The translations under genes and the position numbers were made by a program. The notes beneath the pieces are model-generated. The model searched no databases. It was not told where the DNA came from and saw only the letters and a list, made by a program, of their open reading frames with translations. Positions 53,515 to 63,973 of a DNA stretch of 64,000 nt are shown here, one piece after another (position 1 is the stretch's first letter; each line of letters starts with the position of its first letter). The stretch comes from Naganishia liquefaciens (lineage: Eukaryota; Basidiomycota; Tremellomycetes; Filobasidiales; Filobasidiaceae), in the NCBI GenBank assembly GCA_013423385.1, contig BLZA01000035.1:357899-421898 (forward strand), given 5' to 3'.

Positions 53515-53952
53515 ATTCAGTCTCTACTTTTTTCCATTTTCCAATTTTGAACACGTTCTAGCTCGACATTTTAGGCGTAGGGTCGAGTGTAGATGGGATC
53601 CCGTAGAAGTGGATCTGGAAAAAGGAATGATAGATGGTGGATTTCTGGCCGACGATCCCGTTTGGCCGATCGGACACTCCTTAGACACTTTGCGGTTGTT
53701 ACAACTTCTTCGAGGCCATCACATTCGTTCATCTGGTATGGACATTATTGTTGCGCGTGCATCCCAAGGCATTGCGAAAGATTTGCTGCGATACTCTGCC
53801 GAACCAATTAGTATAGGGACGAGGTGCTGTCAAGACGCCGCGATGGAGATCCGAGACGCCGTGTATATTCTACAGGCTGCTATACAACGATCAGCTAAGA
53901 TACAACTGTCAATCATTACCCAATCCCAGAATTACGTGATGCTGCTTGTCGT
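53515..53952. other. Convergent 3' region
   Basis: 438 bp between the stops of the priA-like gene (+) and the membrane protein gene (-). It should carry both terminators. An open + frame runs through but has no coding signature. Confidence 0.5.
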
Positions 53953-56386
53953 TTACGGCTCATATCGAGGCAGATACCTAGACGCTCCTATCGCGGTTGA
54001 AGAACTTGCCACTCCGCTTGTCGAAGCGGCCGAGTCATCCGTATGAGGGAACGCCGGGGGTGCTGCGAGATCTGACGGAAGATCGATGCCTAGCGTGCGA
54101 TGCGGGACAGTGAAACGTCGCGTGAGCGAGCCAGGTGCCTCCGAGGTCCCCTCTTGCCGCTCATCGGGCGATAATGGTGGTGCCACGGGTTCCGGTAGGT
54201 TGACATCTGGCTCCGAATTGTCGTCGAGGTCGAGAGGAGGCGCCGAAGGCATCGCTGAAGTCTCTTCTGGCTCGTCGTCGTAGGGGGCAGATGGTGCGCT
54301 TGCGATAAGAGGGGACGACATGCCTGCGGGTGCCGATGGCTGCGCGTAGGCGAGAGATCGTTGAGCAACAGGCGCCGGCGGAAGAGGCAAGACGGTTCCT
54401 TGACCCCCGCCATCCAATGTGCCCGAACTACTTCCCGCTTCTTCTGGTGGTAGCAGATCCTCTAGTGTTTCGAATCCGTCTTCATCTACGGGCAAGGTCG
54501 GTGCGGTGCCTTGCCCGACTTCGGATATCTCGGGCAAACGAGCGGCATCGGTAGAATCTGCCGCGTCGCCTAGCGGAGGTGGCGCAGATCCAGCCAAGCG
54601 CAATCGCTCGAGAACCTGCTTGTCATCCGTGGCGACATGTCCCGCTGTTCCTGCTGCCACCGGCGCAATCGTCGCCGAACGCTCGCCAACACTCGTCGTC
54701 GCCGCCGACTCGCCAGGCGCGACCGCAATGTTTCGATTATACGCAATGTTGACCGCCTCTTCTTGCTCCTCTGTTGTCGGCGCCGGGAAACAGTCATCGT
54801 ATCCAACACCGGCCATCGGTCGTTTCTCCAATGCACGCGCCGACGGTCCCACGTCTGTCACGCGCCCTGCTGGCAATTCATCGGATGAAGGAGCAGCAGA
54901 AGTCGAAGGTAAAGCGGTTCCCGAAGTCGTACGATAATAAGCAGGCGGGAACGCTGAAACCGGGGCGGGAGAGATTCTGTCGACTGAGACGTCTTCCGTT
55001 GACGGTTCGTCGCTGCTCGACTCGCCTAGGACATGAGGATTCTCGACATTGCTGACTGGTGATGCTGGCGAAAACTCGGGCTGATCGTCAACGACTGGTG
55101 ACAAGACGACCTCAGCGTTGACCTGCTCCGTTGTCTCGTGCTCGACCTCTCTGTCCCGTTCGTCGGCCGCTCCGACGTTGCGACGCCTCAACCCTTTCTT
55201 CCATCCCCAGACCCTTCTCGGGTCTCCGAGCCGCGCCGTACCAATGCCCATCGCCGTGTTCACTCCGCTCGTCCATCCAAATCGCTTCTTGGCACGTCCA
55301 GCCCGGGGGACAGCCTCTAAAGCCTCGGCCGCTGCGACAGCCGCTGCACGCTGCTTCGCCAATCGCACGGTCGTTGATGTTGTTCCGCTTCCGCTCGGAC
55401 GGCGAGAAGACCCCGCCTCATCGTTTGCGTCCGAGGAATCCGAGACTGTCGATACCGAATGCGAGTGATCGCTGCGTTGCTCTTCCCGTCCTCTTCGAGA
55501 TCCGTGCGTTCTAACGCTCGCGGAACTGAGTCTGTTATTCTCATCCTCCATCACCGCCGCTGCCGCCCTCGCTGCCGCTCGTTTCTCCCTTCGTTCCCGT
55601 TTCTCCCTCGCTTCTCTTCTCCGTTTTGCGCGTTCTGCCTTGCGTCTTGCCTTGACTCTGCTGATTACCACGACCACGACGAACGCCATGAACAGGAGAG
55701 CCAAGCATACGGATGCCACGACGATGAGCGGGACGGCGTAGAGTGCACCCCGTTCAGAGTCGTTGCCCCAGCCATAGGGAAGGGATGCGGTAATGTTGAA
55801 TGTGCGGTTTTGTGATGAATCCGTGTCGGCGAGCGCGTGATGTGTTGCCTGATATGCGCAAGCTAAGCGATGAGCAAAGAGAGCCCAGAAGTCACTCACG
55901 TTGACGCTTGTACGACCATACAGAGTCCATCCGCCATCTACCGTTGTCCATTCACCATCGCTTCCCTTCGTCAATTTATAGGGCAACACGGTCACAGGGA
56001 CCTCGATCGGAAAGGATGTTGTTCTCGACGATGACGCTGCAGGGTCGACCCGTCGCTGGAAAGTCGTCAGCGTTGGATCGGAAGGCTGCTGTGGGGAAAT
56101 GAGATGGTGCGGCGACTTGCGGAGATGGCAAACGTACCTGTGAATTCTGCGCGAAAACCGATATCATCGCTTCGCCATTCCGTTCCACCGCATGTTCTCG
56201 TCTCTTGTTCTCCCACCCCTCGTCCCTAGTCGCTCTTTCCACGATCGCTTTGCTGATTGGTCTCTCGGCCGCGCCTCCAGACCTCCGTCTATCCCTTCGT
56301 ATGATTCTCGTTTCAGACCGAGGATACGCCGCAGCGGGAAGCGGTAGCAGAGACAAGAGCATGGCGGAAAGCAACGGGCCGTACAT
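53953..56386 (-). CDS. Single-pass membrane protein with long disordered cytosolic tail
   Basis: Three exons on the complement (56386-56138, 56088-55900, 55848-53953) give 777 residues. The start at 56386 opens a signal peptide (MYGPLLSAMLLSLLPLPAAA). The ectodomain is short, with GSDGEWTTVDGGWTLYGRTS and N-glycosylation sequons (QNRTFNITAS). The membrane segment is LIVVASVCLALLFMAFVVVV. A strongly basic helix follows (KARRKAERAKRRREAREKRE), then about 550 residues rich in Ser, Pro and acidic residues. A PPxY motif (FPPAYYRTT) could recruit a WW-domain ubiquitin ligase. The architecture fits a plasma-membrane sensor or adaptor, but no family is recognised. Intron 2 (55849-55899, 51 bp) is in frame and stop-free, so retention would only add 17 residues. 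An upstream open frame to 56635 gives alternative starts. Confidence 0.7.
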
Positions 56387-57341
56387 TGATGCAGACGTCG
56401 GCGATGCTGATGATGAAGGTCGTCGTCGCCAATTACTGAATTGCTCCCGTCGGCCATCGTCTGCTTCCAATCCCCGATCCCTAACCCCATCGGCATCCCG
56501 GTCACCTTCGCCATCTCTCCCCGCTCCGCCAAGGCTGTTCAGCGCCCCGCTACTACCCTCCATCGACCTGCATGCTTTCGATGATTCGTATAGTGATGGG
56601 GGCGTGTCGTGGTGATCGTCGTGACTGCGGACCAACCGCTCGATGATAGCCGTGATCGAACGTATCGTACCCGGCGGCGTTGTGCTGTGATGTATAGCGG
56701 TCTAGTTGCCTCGAGTTGTCCTAGATGAAGAGGGACAAGTTGATTGCTGTGAGTGTCGTTCGAAAGTCGAGCTGGAGCTGAGATTCACCGACTTGTCAAC
56801 AAAAGACAAGTGAGACCTGTCCAATCCTGGCGCGTTCCCTATCGAAATTATGTCAATGGCACGGCCGCTCGCCGAGTGTTATCTCGCCACCACAGGACTT
56901 TCAGTGGACTCGGGCTCGAGGGCTTAGCAATCCACCACCCCGGACGATGAAAACACGGGCGAACGCAGCGATGGGCGGGGTGGGCTGTCGCTACGGCGTC
57001 GACGCCCGGGATTCTTCCTCCGGTGAATGGTCGCGACCGACTCTGGCCGCGGCGGGTGGCGGAAGAGAAAAGCAGAGCGGGCACAGCAGGCAGCGCGGGA
57101 CGGTTCTATTTCGGGCGTCCTGGGAGCGGGGGCCGGGCGGCTGCAGATATCGATGCCCCGTGGTGCTACTGAAATTTCGGAAGATCAAGACAACGTGCCA
57201 GATCAGCTGACATCTATCAGTACGCTCATCAGTCCCTCTGCCAAGGTTCTGGTATCTCGCGGAGTCAAAGGGTTGTGTATAGCTTTTCCGTAGTCCGTCG
57301 CTACGGAATTTGCCTTGCATCATCAGTAGGACCATGAAGAG
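56387..57341. other. Intergenic, boundary between core and subtelomere
   Basis: About 950 bp with no supported gene. Sequence beyond 57342 is repeat-derived. Confidence 0.45.
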
Positions 57342-57895
57342 TGTTGCAAACCAGTGATCTATTCCGCAATGGCAAATAGCACTGTCGTTGTATAAGGGAT
57401 CTAGCACTAGCGATGTAGACTTGTTTCTTGAGACAGGATCTCCAATACCGGAAGTGGAAGACGAGGGTAGCTAATCCTGAAAAAGTCTCGCACTCAAGGC
57501 AGCTTCGTAATTAAAGGGGAAATCAAAGGGTGAACCACAAGGCACGAGAGCTATTGCAACAGGTTGAGAACCCAGCTATATATGCGTATTCTAGTTTTCC
57601 AGGACTCCTTAGTGGCGAACCAAGTCCTAGCTTCGATGCCACATACTGCGGCGAAGCGTGTGAAGACGAAGTACGCGGATGACGAAGCTGCTTCTCTCCT
57701 ACTAGCTTCTGCCAAGTCAGGGAAAGCGAAGTATGGAAAGTCAAGACAAAGAGACAGAGCAGTCGCTTACTCAGCCATGCTGGAGTGATGCGAAGACGAA
57801 GTGATGTTATTGTCATGACTAGAACATACATTGGGCTCTGATGAGGTTGTATTACTACAACTTCCACTCCGCACGAGGAACACAGCGCCCACGCT
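57342..57895 (+). mobile_element. Solo-LTR-like element, copy 1
   Basis: Begins TGTTGCAAACCAGTGATCTA and shares long stretches with 58405-58625 and 60889-61480: CGTTGTATAAGGGATCTAGC, TAGCTAATCCTGA, AAATCAAAGGGTGAA and, near the right end, ACAACTTCC..AGGAANACAGCGCC. A TATA-like GCTATATATGC lies at about 57574, as in an LTR promoter. No internal protein genes accompany it, so it reads as a solo LTR. The exact ends and the parent element are inferred. Confidence 0.6.
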
Positions 57896-57934
57896 GTTGA
57901 AGTGGCGAAGCGTTTGCTGATGTTTGGCAAGAGG

Positions 57935-58200
57935 CAAAACGTGACAACGAGGGTTTAGAAAAGGAAGGGTGCAACTTGCCTGCAGCTTTGAGTTCCATTG
58001 GGATCCGGAACATTCGTCGGGGCAAAAGGTGGTATTGGTACTCCCGTAAAGGCCCGATATGACCGTGTGCGGCACAATATTGCATGATTCTGAACTCCGA
58101 GATCGAACCTGGTCGTTTCTCGTCCCGGTATCCACACAGGGCGTCGACGACACCTGGGAAGTATGAGCGGTAATCGTTTATAGATGCCAACTATGAACCT
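57935..58200 (-). pseudogene. Broken copy of the subtelomeric gene at 61558-62819
   Basis: Complement sequence encodes PGSISEFRIMQYCAAHGHIG and LPRRMFRIPMELKAAGKLHP, nearly the same as QGSISEFKIMQYFSAHGHIG and LPRRMFRMLMELKAAGKLHT in the last exon of the intact gene. The intact reading ends FFF-stop, whereas here the frame runs on toward the adjacent repeat. The upstream part is degraded (VDALCGYRDEKR against ANALAGYWGAKR), and preceding exons are not found. It is a truncated relic joined to solo-LTR copy 1 in the same order as the intact gene and copy 3. Confidence 0.7.
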
Positions 58201-58404
58201 TGTGACGATTTACCTTTGCAATGTCTGGCACCCAAAGGGGCTCAGGGAGGTATAGAAAGCTGGTGTTCGTACTATTTAACATGAGGCGATAGCATGGCGA
58301 AGCGCATCTCGGCAGGATATGTTCAATGTTGTAGCTTACCGAGGGCGATAGAGCAGCTGCAACTGTCTAGACGGACTTAAGAAGGGCGCACACATCTATG
58401 CTAC

Positions 58405-58625
58405 GGTAAATGTTGCGGACCAATGATCTATTCTGCGATAGCAGATAGCACCGTCGTTGTATAAGGGATCTAGCACTAGCGATGTACACTTATTACTTCA
58501 AGACAAGATCTTTGAAAACCGGAAGTGGAAGAAGAGGATAGCTAATCCTGAGAAAGTCTTGCACTCAAGGCAGCTTCGTAATTGAAAGGAAATCAAAGGG
58601 TGAATCATAAGACTTGAGGCTATTA
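58405..58625 (+). mobile_element. Solo-LTR-like element, copy 2 (truncated)
   Basis: Starts TGTTGCGGACCAATGATCTA and matches the first 220 bp of the other two copies up to GCTATTACAAA. The remaining two thirds are missing, and the sequence passes directly into a fragment of the subtelomeric gene. Confidence 0.6.
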
Positions 58626-58700
58626 CAAAAGGACAGAAGGCCCGCGACAGGAAGCGGGGCAGCATTTGCTCCACCGTCATGTGATACTCGCGACCTTTAT
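58626..58700 (-). pseudogene. Second fragment of the subtelomeric gene
   Basis: Complement encodes YHMTVEQMLPRFL, matching YYMTAEQMVHRFP of the last exon of the intact gene at 61558-62819. Only about 25 codons remain before the sequence becomes LTR copy 2. Confidence 0.55.
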
Positions 58701-58874
58701 AAGGAGACGACCCTACACACCTATAGTATTCGGTGGTCTGGGCTCAACATCCCAGTTGTAGTTAGTGCCAGTAGCTCTATTCATTTATCGCTCCTAGACA
58801 TTTACCTGCTGGTTTCCGGACTACTAGCTAAATGATGTGTCTTCTGGCTGAGTCAATATGAACTTGCGATTAGC

Positions 58875-59015
58875 AAGCCAACATCTGCCTGACAGCGGAT
58901 AATCCAGCCAACATCTGCCCAATGGCAAATGATATGGCAGATCATACAGCTAACATCTGCCGATGAGCCGATAGGGTATCAAACATTTGCCGTACCACAG
59001 ATGTCCTATCTGACT
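58875..59015 (+). repeat. Degenerate repeat with core CCAACATCTGCC
   Basis: AGCCAACATCTGCC at 58877 and 58911, AGCTAACATCTGCC near 58948 and AAACATTTGCCG near 58980 recur every 32-37 bp. GGCAGAT and GGCAAAT complements lie between them, so hairpins are possible. Confidence 0.6.
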
Positions 59016-59446
59016 TCTCCCCAATGGCGAATGAAGCAGTACTGGCTCCTGCTATGTTAAGCGCCAATCGCTCTTGCTTAGACCTGACAGCAGCTTGACC
59101 TTATGATCGTTAGCTGACACGTCAGAGGAATAAGAGTTCAAGTTCGATATGGAACCTAACTTGTCTTGTAGAGGAACTGGGCAGTTGTTGTGTAATACTC
59201 ACCTGTGTTAACGACTGCCTATCTGACCTCCTCACCTTCAATGCTAATGACGTAAGGGTTGCAAAGCCGAAGTCAAAGTATTGAAGTTTTGGGTCAATTG
59301 ATCAGATCTAATTTGCGTGTCATATCTGCAGAATTGGGATTCAGTGGCAACAGAATCGTGTCTTTATATATGTGTTTGTGTTATCAGGAAAAGCGGTTTC
59401 CTAGCTGGCAACAAGCATCGAGGTGTCGGATCCAAAGTGGGGTGAG

Positions 59447-59535
59447 GCTCAGCTCGCTCTGAGATGGGACTCAGGTCGCTCTGAGATGAGACTCAGGTCG
59501 CTCTGAGATGAGACTCAGGTCGCTGTGAGACGAGG
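59447..59535 (+). repeat. 22 bp tandem repeat, four units
   Basis: Unit ACTCAGGTCGCTCTGAGATG plus two bases. Two central copies are identical, and the outer two differ at a few positions. Confidence 0.9.
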
Positions 59536-59786
59536 CTCGCTTGAGAGGTAGCGAGGTCGTCATCCGCAGCGATTCACATAACAGTACTTCCCCCTCGAAC
59601 TAAACCTCTCCTCGAGGCTCGCCTTTCGTTCCATGTGTCGATCCATTTCTCGACCGTTAGTAGGTGCCACATAACGACGCGGAAGTAGCCAAAAGTGTCG
59701 GAGCCCTCGACATATGCTCGGATATGCGCAGGATTAACGCGCGGTCGCGCTTCCCAACACTGCCATAACGCGCGTCGGACGCCGGC

Positions 59787-60680
59787 TTACTGATGATTAA
59801 GTAAATCAGCTGAGCCTCTGTATCGGCAACCGGAAACATCGATCGAGTAAACGCAGCCGGGCTGCCCGTGAACCTCGATCCAGTGATGTCTGGCGATGTT
59901 AGCCTGTGTCACGAAGAGCTTTCCGCCTAGTTTATTGTCTGATTGAAGCTCGATACCCAAATCAGCCATGTCGAGCTGCTGCGCATCGAATTCGTCATGC
60001 AATCCGAGATGAATACGGTCGTCAGCGATCCACTCGTGCAGGATTTCTTCTCGGAACTGGTGGATCAGTGCTTTGATTTCGTCAGCTGTTCGCGGTATGT
60101 AGAGTTCGGCATTGATGTCATAAGAAATCGCAACGACGTCTGCAGGAACAACTCGGTTGCTGTCTTGAGGTAGCTCTTCAGAATCCGAGATATCAATGGG
60201 GTCATCTGCGGTTTCTCCAGAAGGAATTGGATGAGTATCGCAAGTGATTGAGGTGCCTCTGTTGTATTCGTGGCACTCGTCGGATGTCAAATAACACATG
60301 GGAGCAAATGGCGGCGAGTTTGGTGAAAATTGAGGGGTTCCTCGATAATCGTTACCGTCGGAGAACGCGGGGAATTATAGTCGTTCACCAGGTTCCTCCT
60401 CGGACCAGCTGTCATAGCCCGGATATTCGGTTTCAGAAATAGATGACGGCGTGGGACAGTGGTTAGATTGATCGTCATTGCGCTCTTGCATATGAATATG
60501 GTCCACGGCGCGAGTCAGAGTTTCATCGTTGGCGACGTGAACAAGTCGATCACGAATAACATATGGAGCTGCCACAGCTTGACCTGCTCGTCGAAGGCGT
60601 CGACGGTGCAGAAATGTCAACAACTGCATCTCTTCCTGCCAGTCCTCGCCGTGTACGAGGCCAAAAGGAGGAGATCGCAT
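59787..60680 (-). CDS. Subtelomeric orphan gene
   Basis: Two exons on the complement: exon 1 to 60389 and exon 2 60340-59787, joined by a 48 bp intron that keeps the frame (reading GTPQFSPNSPPFAPMCYLTS across and after the junction). From the ATG at 60680 (MRSPPFGLVHGEDWQEEMQL) it gives about 281 residues. The open frame extends upstream to about 60860 without an ATG, so the original 5' end may have been lost next to LTR copy 3. Features: a basic stretch (FLHRRRLRRAGQA), a SUMO-interacting-like motif (DDPIDISDSEE), and a C-terminal segment HHWIEVHGQPGCVYSIDVSG. No family is recognised. Confidence 0.5.
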
Positions 60681-60888
60681 GAGTAATTCCTCTCGAGTAG
60701 GGGTCCTACTCAAGTTGTGGTATTCGCTATGGAACCAATGACCATCGGAAGGCTTCGGACGAGGTCCAGGTGTGCCCAGGGATAGAACCTGAGAGAGCCA
60801 GGCAGGTTTTGCATGCTGTAGAGGCCGAAAGGCGGGCCAATTGCGGGTTCGAAGGTGAAAATAGAAAATGTTCTATATTTCACAGCCA

Positions 60889-61480
60889 TTCTGTCGCGGA
60901 CCAGTGATCTATCCCGCTGTAGCAGGTAGCACCGTCGTTGTATAAGGGATCTAGCACAAACGATGCACACTTATTACCTCAAGGCAGGATTTTGTATTAC
61001 CGGGAGTGGAAGACTAGGGTAGCTAATCCTGAGAAAGTCTTGCACTCAAGGTAGCTTCGTAGTTAAGGGAAAATCAAAGGGTGAATCATAAGCATGGGAG
61101 CTATTACAAGAGACTAGAAAGTCTTCTATATATACCTATCTTAACCCTCCTGGATTACTCGTGGAGGAGCGAAGTACTGGCTTCGTCATTCCGTAGTCCA
61201 GCGAAGCGTGGCGTCAAGCCAGGCTCTTCGTCTACGCTAATTTCGACGAAGCGTGTGGAGACGAAGTGAGGAGTTGTGGAAGCTGCTTCGCCAGTACTGG
61301 CTTCTGCGAAGCATGCAGAGGCGAAGTGCGAGGAGTCACTGCAAGGTAGCAGAGATCTCGCTGAGTCAGCTATGCGACAATGGTGACGATGTGATGTCAT
61401 CGTCACGACTATGGCATACAACGGTGCTGATGGGGTTGTATCTCTACAACTTCCCCTCCCCACTAGGAAAACAGCGCCCT
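60889..61480 (+). mobile_element. Solo-LTR-like element, copy 3
   Basis: Starts TGTCGCGGACCAGTGATCTA and shares CGTTGTATAAGGGATCTAGC and the rest of the 5' 220 bp with copies 1 and 2, and the 3' half with copy 1. A TATA-like CTATATATACC lies near 61126. The 3' half contains several GACGAAGT / ACTTCGTC words in both orientations. Confidence 0.6.
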
Positions 61481-61557
61481 CGCTGTTGAAGTAGCGACGC
61501 GATTATGTTAGACAATATAGGTGTCAAGACGGGTCGGAAACGTGTGTGGAAGGCGCA

Positions 61558-62819
61558 TTAGAAGAAGAAGGTATGCAACTTGCCTGCGGCCTTGAGTTCC
61601 ATCAACATGCGGAACATGCGTCGGGGCAAAAGGTGATAGAGACACTCCCGCAATGGGCCGATGTGACCGTGTGCCGAAAAGTACTGCATTATCTTGAACT
61701 CGGAGATGGATCCCTGACGTTTGGCCCCCCAGTATCCGGCAAGGGCGTTGGCAAGGCCAGGGAAACGGTGGACCATCTGTTCCGCCGTCATGTAGTACTT
61801 GCGGGCGTTGTGCGTGAACCTGCACAGCATTGTAAGCAATACGTAGCCATGAGATTCGACTATCCGTACCAGTATTTCAAGTTGCTCCCCCTCCAGTTGT
61901 GACGCTTAATATCGGAAGGTTGCAAAGGCTCGGGTCCGCCCTCGTCAGACGAGGCAACGCTGCTGGTATCGCCGTCCTCCAACGCTTCATTGAGGATGCG
62001 AATGACGTCGAGATCGGTGCTATCCACGAACAGGGGGGCACGGGACGAGACGAGCTGCTAAGCGACCGCGAGGATCAGTGAGAGAAACGCTCGACGTTCG
62101 GACAAGACACCATACATTCAAGCCTTCCTGTCCAGGGTCGGGCGTGTGTCCGGAGTACTTGGGAGTGCCGTCGAAAAGGGCCGGGGGATTGGCTGTCCCA
62201 CGGGAGTCGGTGCGGGGCAGCTGGGCGTGGTGATCGCCAAGGGTAGCGTTGGCGTGCGCGCGCGCCGACGAAGAGAAGTAGTCGAGGCCCTGTACATTTC
62301 CGATGAGTTGGAGTGACTGTAGGACACGATGATGGAGGAATAGAACGTACCCCGGACGCCAGTTGCTGGTTGTACCAGTCGAGGAGAGTCTGAAACGCGA
62401 AGAACGCGGACCATGCCGCGTCGTCCAAGTCATTCGAATCGGAAACGGCAAGAGAATCCTCGAAGGGCACAGCGGTAACAGGGACGGCGTCAGATGGGAA
62501 GGGAGACGTAGGGACAGTGGGCTCGGCGTAGACGCAGTTGGAGAACGCGGGCACAGGCTGGTCCTCGAGAGCCTGAGGGAACGAGGTGTTGGTCAGACAG
62601 CATGAGGTGCAGGTCGGAGACCAATCATACCAGCTCGAAATCCAGAAATTCCATCCAGTCGACATTGTGCGAGTATCCCGGATTGTTGGGGGAGTAAGGC
62701 CCGTTGAAGGTCTCGAGGATGGCGGACAGGATGCCGTCGTCGGGTTCCGCTGCGAGTACGGGCGTAGGCGGAGGAGTCGAGGGAGGTGTGAAGGGAGTCT
62801 TGTCGTCGGCTCCAGTCAT
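61558..62819 (-). CDS. Intact member of a subtelomeric gene family, unknown function
   Basis: Five exons on the complement: 62819-62631, 62572-62351, 62289-62116, 62057-61870 and 61819-61558. The introns are 50-61 bp with good GT-AG signals, and the total is 1035 nt (344 residues). The N-terminal 200 residues are acidic and Pro/Ser rich (MTGADDKTPFTPPSTPPPTP, ILETFNGPYSPNNPGYSHNV). The C-terminal 110 residues are ordered and conserved in the two relics nearby: WFTHNARKYYMTAEQMVHRF, PGLANALAGYWGAKRQGSIS, EFKIMQYFSAHGHIGPLREC and LYHLLPRRMFRMLMELKAAG. No domain is recognised. The acidic N-terminus could act as an activation region, but this is speculation. An alternative 34 bp second intron would also keep the frame; the 61 bp one is preferred. 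Confidence 0.6.
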
Positions 62820-63446
62820 TGTAAAGTGTCGAAGGACTGTGGTTGGATGAGTGTGTGGCGGACTGTAAGCCGGGTTTGTACAGGAGAAGGGATGAGAGGA
62901 CTGAGAGGACTGACCACTACGACTCCTCGACCTGTGGATCCCGTTTCCATGATATCCTTCTTGAGCTGTGCGGCGCGGACAATGCGTTCCAGCGTTCCAG
63001 CGGGAGACTTGAGGAGCACCACAAGGCGGAACAGGGGAACGTCGACCGGGACAAAGAGAGGCGAGCGAGCACTGATGGGTGAACAATGGAATGATGGCAC
63101 AGTCGTCCATTGTTCAAATGCCGGAGTGAGACAGTCGCAACAGCTGTCGGCGCGTTCGCCAGATTCCGTAGACGGCCGGCCGAAAAAAGTGATACAATTG
63201 TCAACGGGCCGGTAGACCCCGATACAACCCACAGAGTGTTTCGATGGGCCAAAAGGTGAATGAGTGGTTACACAAAGGAGTATGATATAATTTTGAAGTG
63301 ATAAGATGACGATAGTAGCTGGCGAATGTGGACCGTAGGCTTTTGCTGAGTAACTTGGATCATAACGGATGGGGATGGTGTCTAATGTCGATGGTTGCCG
63401 AATATGTTTGAGGTCGAATATATGAGACTGTCCAAGCACTCCGCAG
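62820..63446. other. Spacer between the family gene and the retroelement fragment
   Basis: On the complement, 63080-62930 reads with codon usage like a real exon (LFVPVDVPLFRLVVLLKSPA, GTLERIVRAAQLKKDIMETG), but no start, splice or partner exon could be fixed. No LTR or polypurine tract of the adjacent chromovirus was found. Confidence 0.4.
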
Positions 63447-63970
63447 CTAGAGTCGTCGCTTGTTCCTGCCAGAAGCCTGCTTTGATTTTGCAGTCTGCTG
63501 TGTACGGTGAGGCAAGTTATTGGAACGACGGTACTCTCGTACGACGTCTAGAGCGTTAGCAAGGTTGCGTTCGGGCTCCCAGGTGGCGTCGTGAAGTCCA
63601 TAGCCTTTCCACAAAACCAAGTACGCAAAACCTTTACGAGGGTCCTGCCTGTGTGCGAGAATGCGTTCAACTTCGTACTCGGAGGATCCGTCAGAAGTCA
63701 GAATGGCGTCCGGCCTGACAGGGGCATTCCGGGGACCGAGATGCTCAGGACTAGCGTGATACTGCTTTAAATATTCGATGTTCACGGTCGGATGTATCTT
63801 AATATTGGCTGGAAGGTCTAGCTCGTAAGCTGTAGGCGATATTTTGCGAATGATTTGGAAGGGGCCAGAGTATTTTCCGTGAAGCTTTTGAGAGGCCGAA
63901 GCCTTCAGGGCGGCAGATCTAAAGTGCTTGTGACTGAGGAGAACCATATCGCCCACTTGAAACTCCTGAG
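63447..63970 (-). mobile_element. Chromovirus (Ty3/gypsy) fragment: integrase C-terminus plus chromodomain
   Basis: Complement frame of at least 170 residues, open to the telomere junction. It begins inside integrase (GDMVLLSHKHFRS), has the GPF/Y module (LHGKYSGPFQIIRKISPTAY, ELDLP), a linker (HPTVNIEYLKQYHASPEHLG) and a complete chromodomain: EYEVERILAHRQ, AYLVLWKGYGLHDATWEPER, NLANALDVVREY, with a Tyr and Trp of the aromatic cage present. It ends in a basic tail (ASGRNKRRL). Gag, protease, reverse transcriptase, RNase H and the integrase core are absent because the telomere starts immediately upstream. Chromodomains of this group target integration to methylated H3K9 heterochromatin. Confidence 0.88.
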
Positions 63971-63973
63971 GGC

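Larger units (their letters stand above)
58701..59786. other. Subtelomeric non-coding stretch with two repeat arrays
   Basis: No gene supported. Holds a degenerate CAGCCAACATCTGCC repeat (about 58875-59015) and a 22 bp tandem repeat (59447-59535). Confidence 0.6.

Noticed and set aside
61790-61880. Homeodomain-like WF..NAR in the subtelomeric gene (YWFTHNARK)
   Set aside because: The spacing has one residue too many for a helix 3 signature, the Trp is created at a splice junction, and no preceding helices fit.
62820-63440. 3' LTR expected beside the chromovirus fragment
   Set aside because: No terminal repeat, polypurine tract or match to the LTR-like copies at 57-61 kb could be seen.
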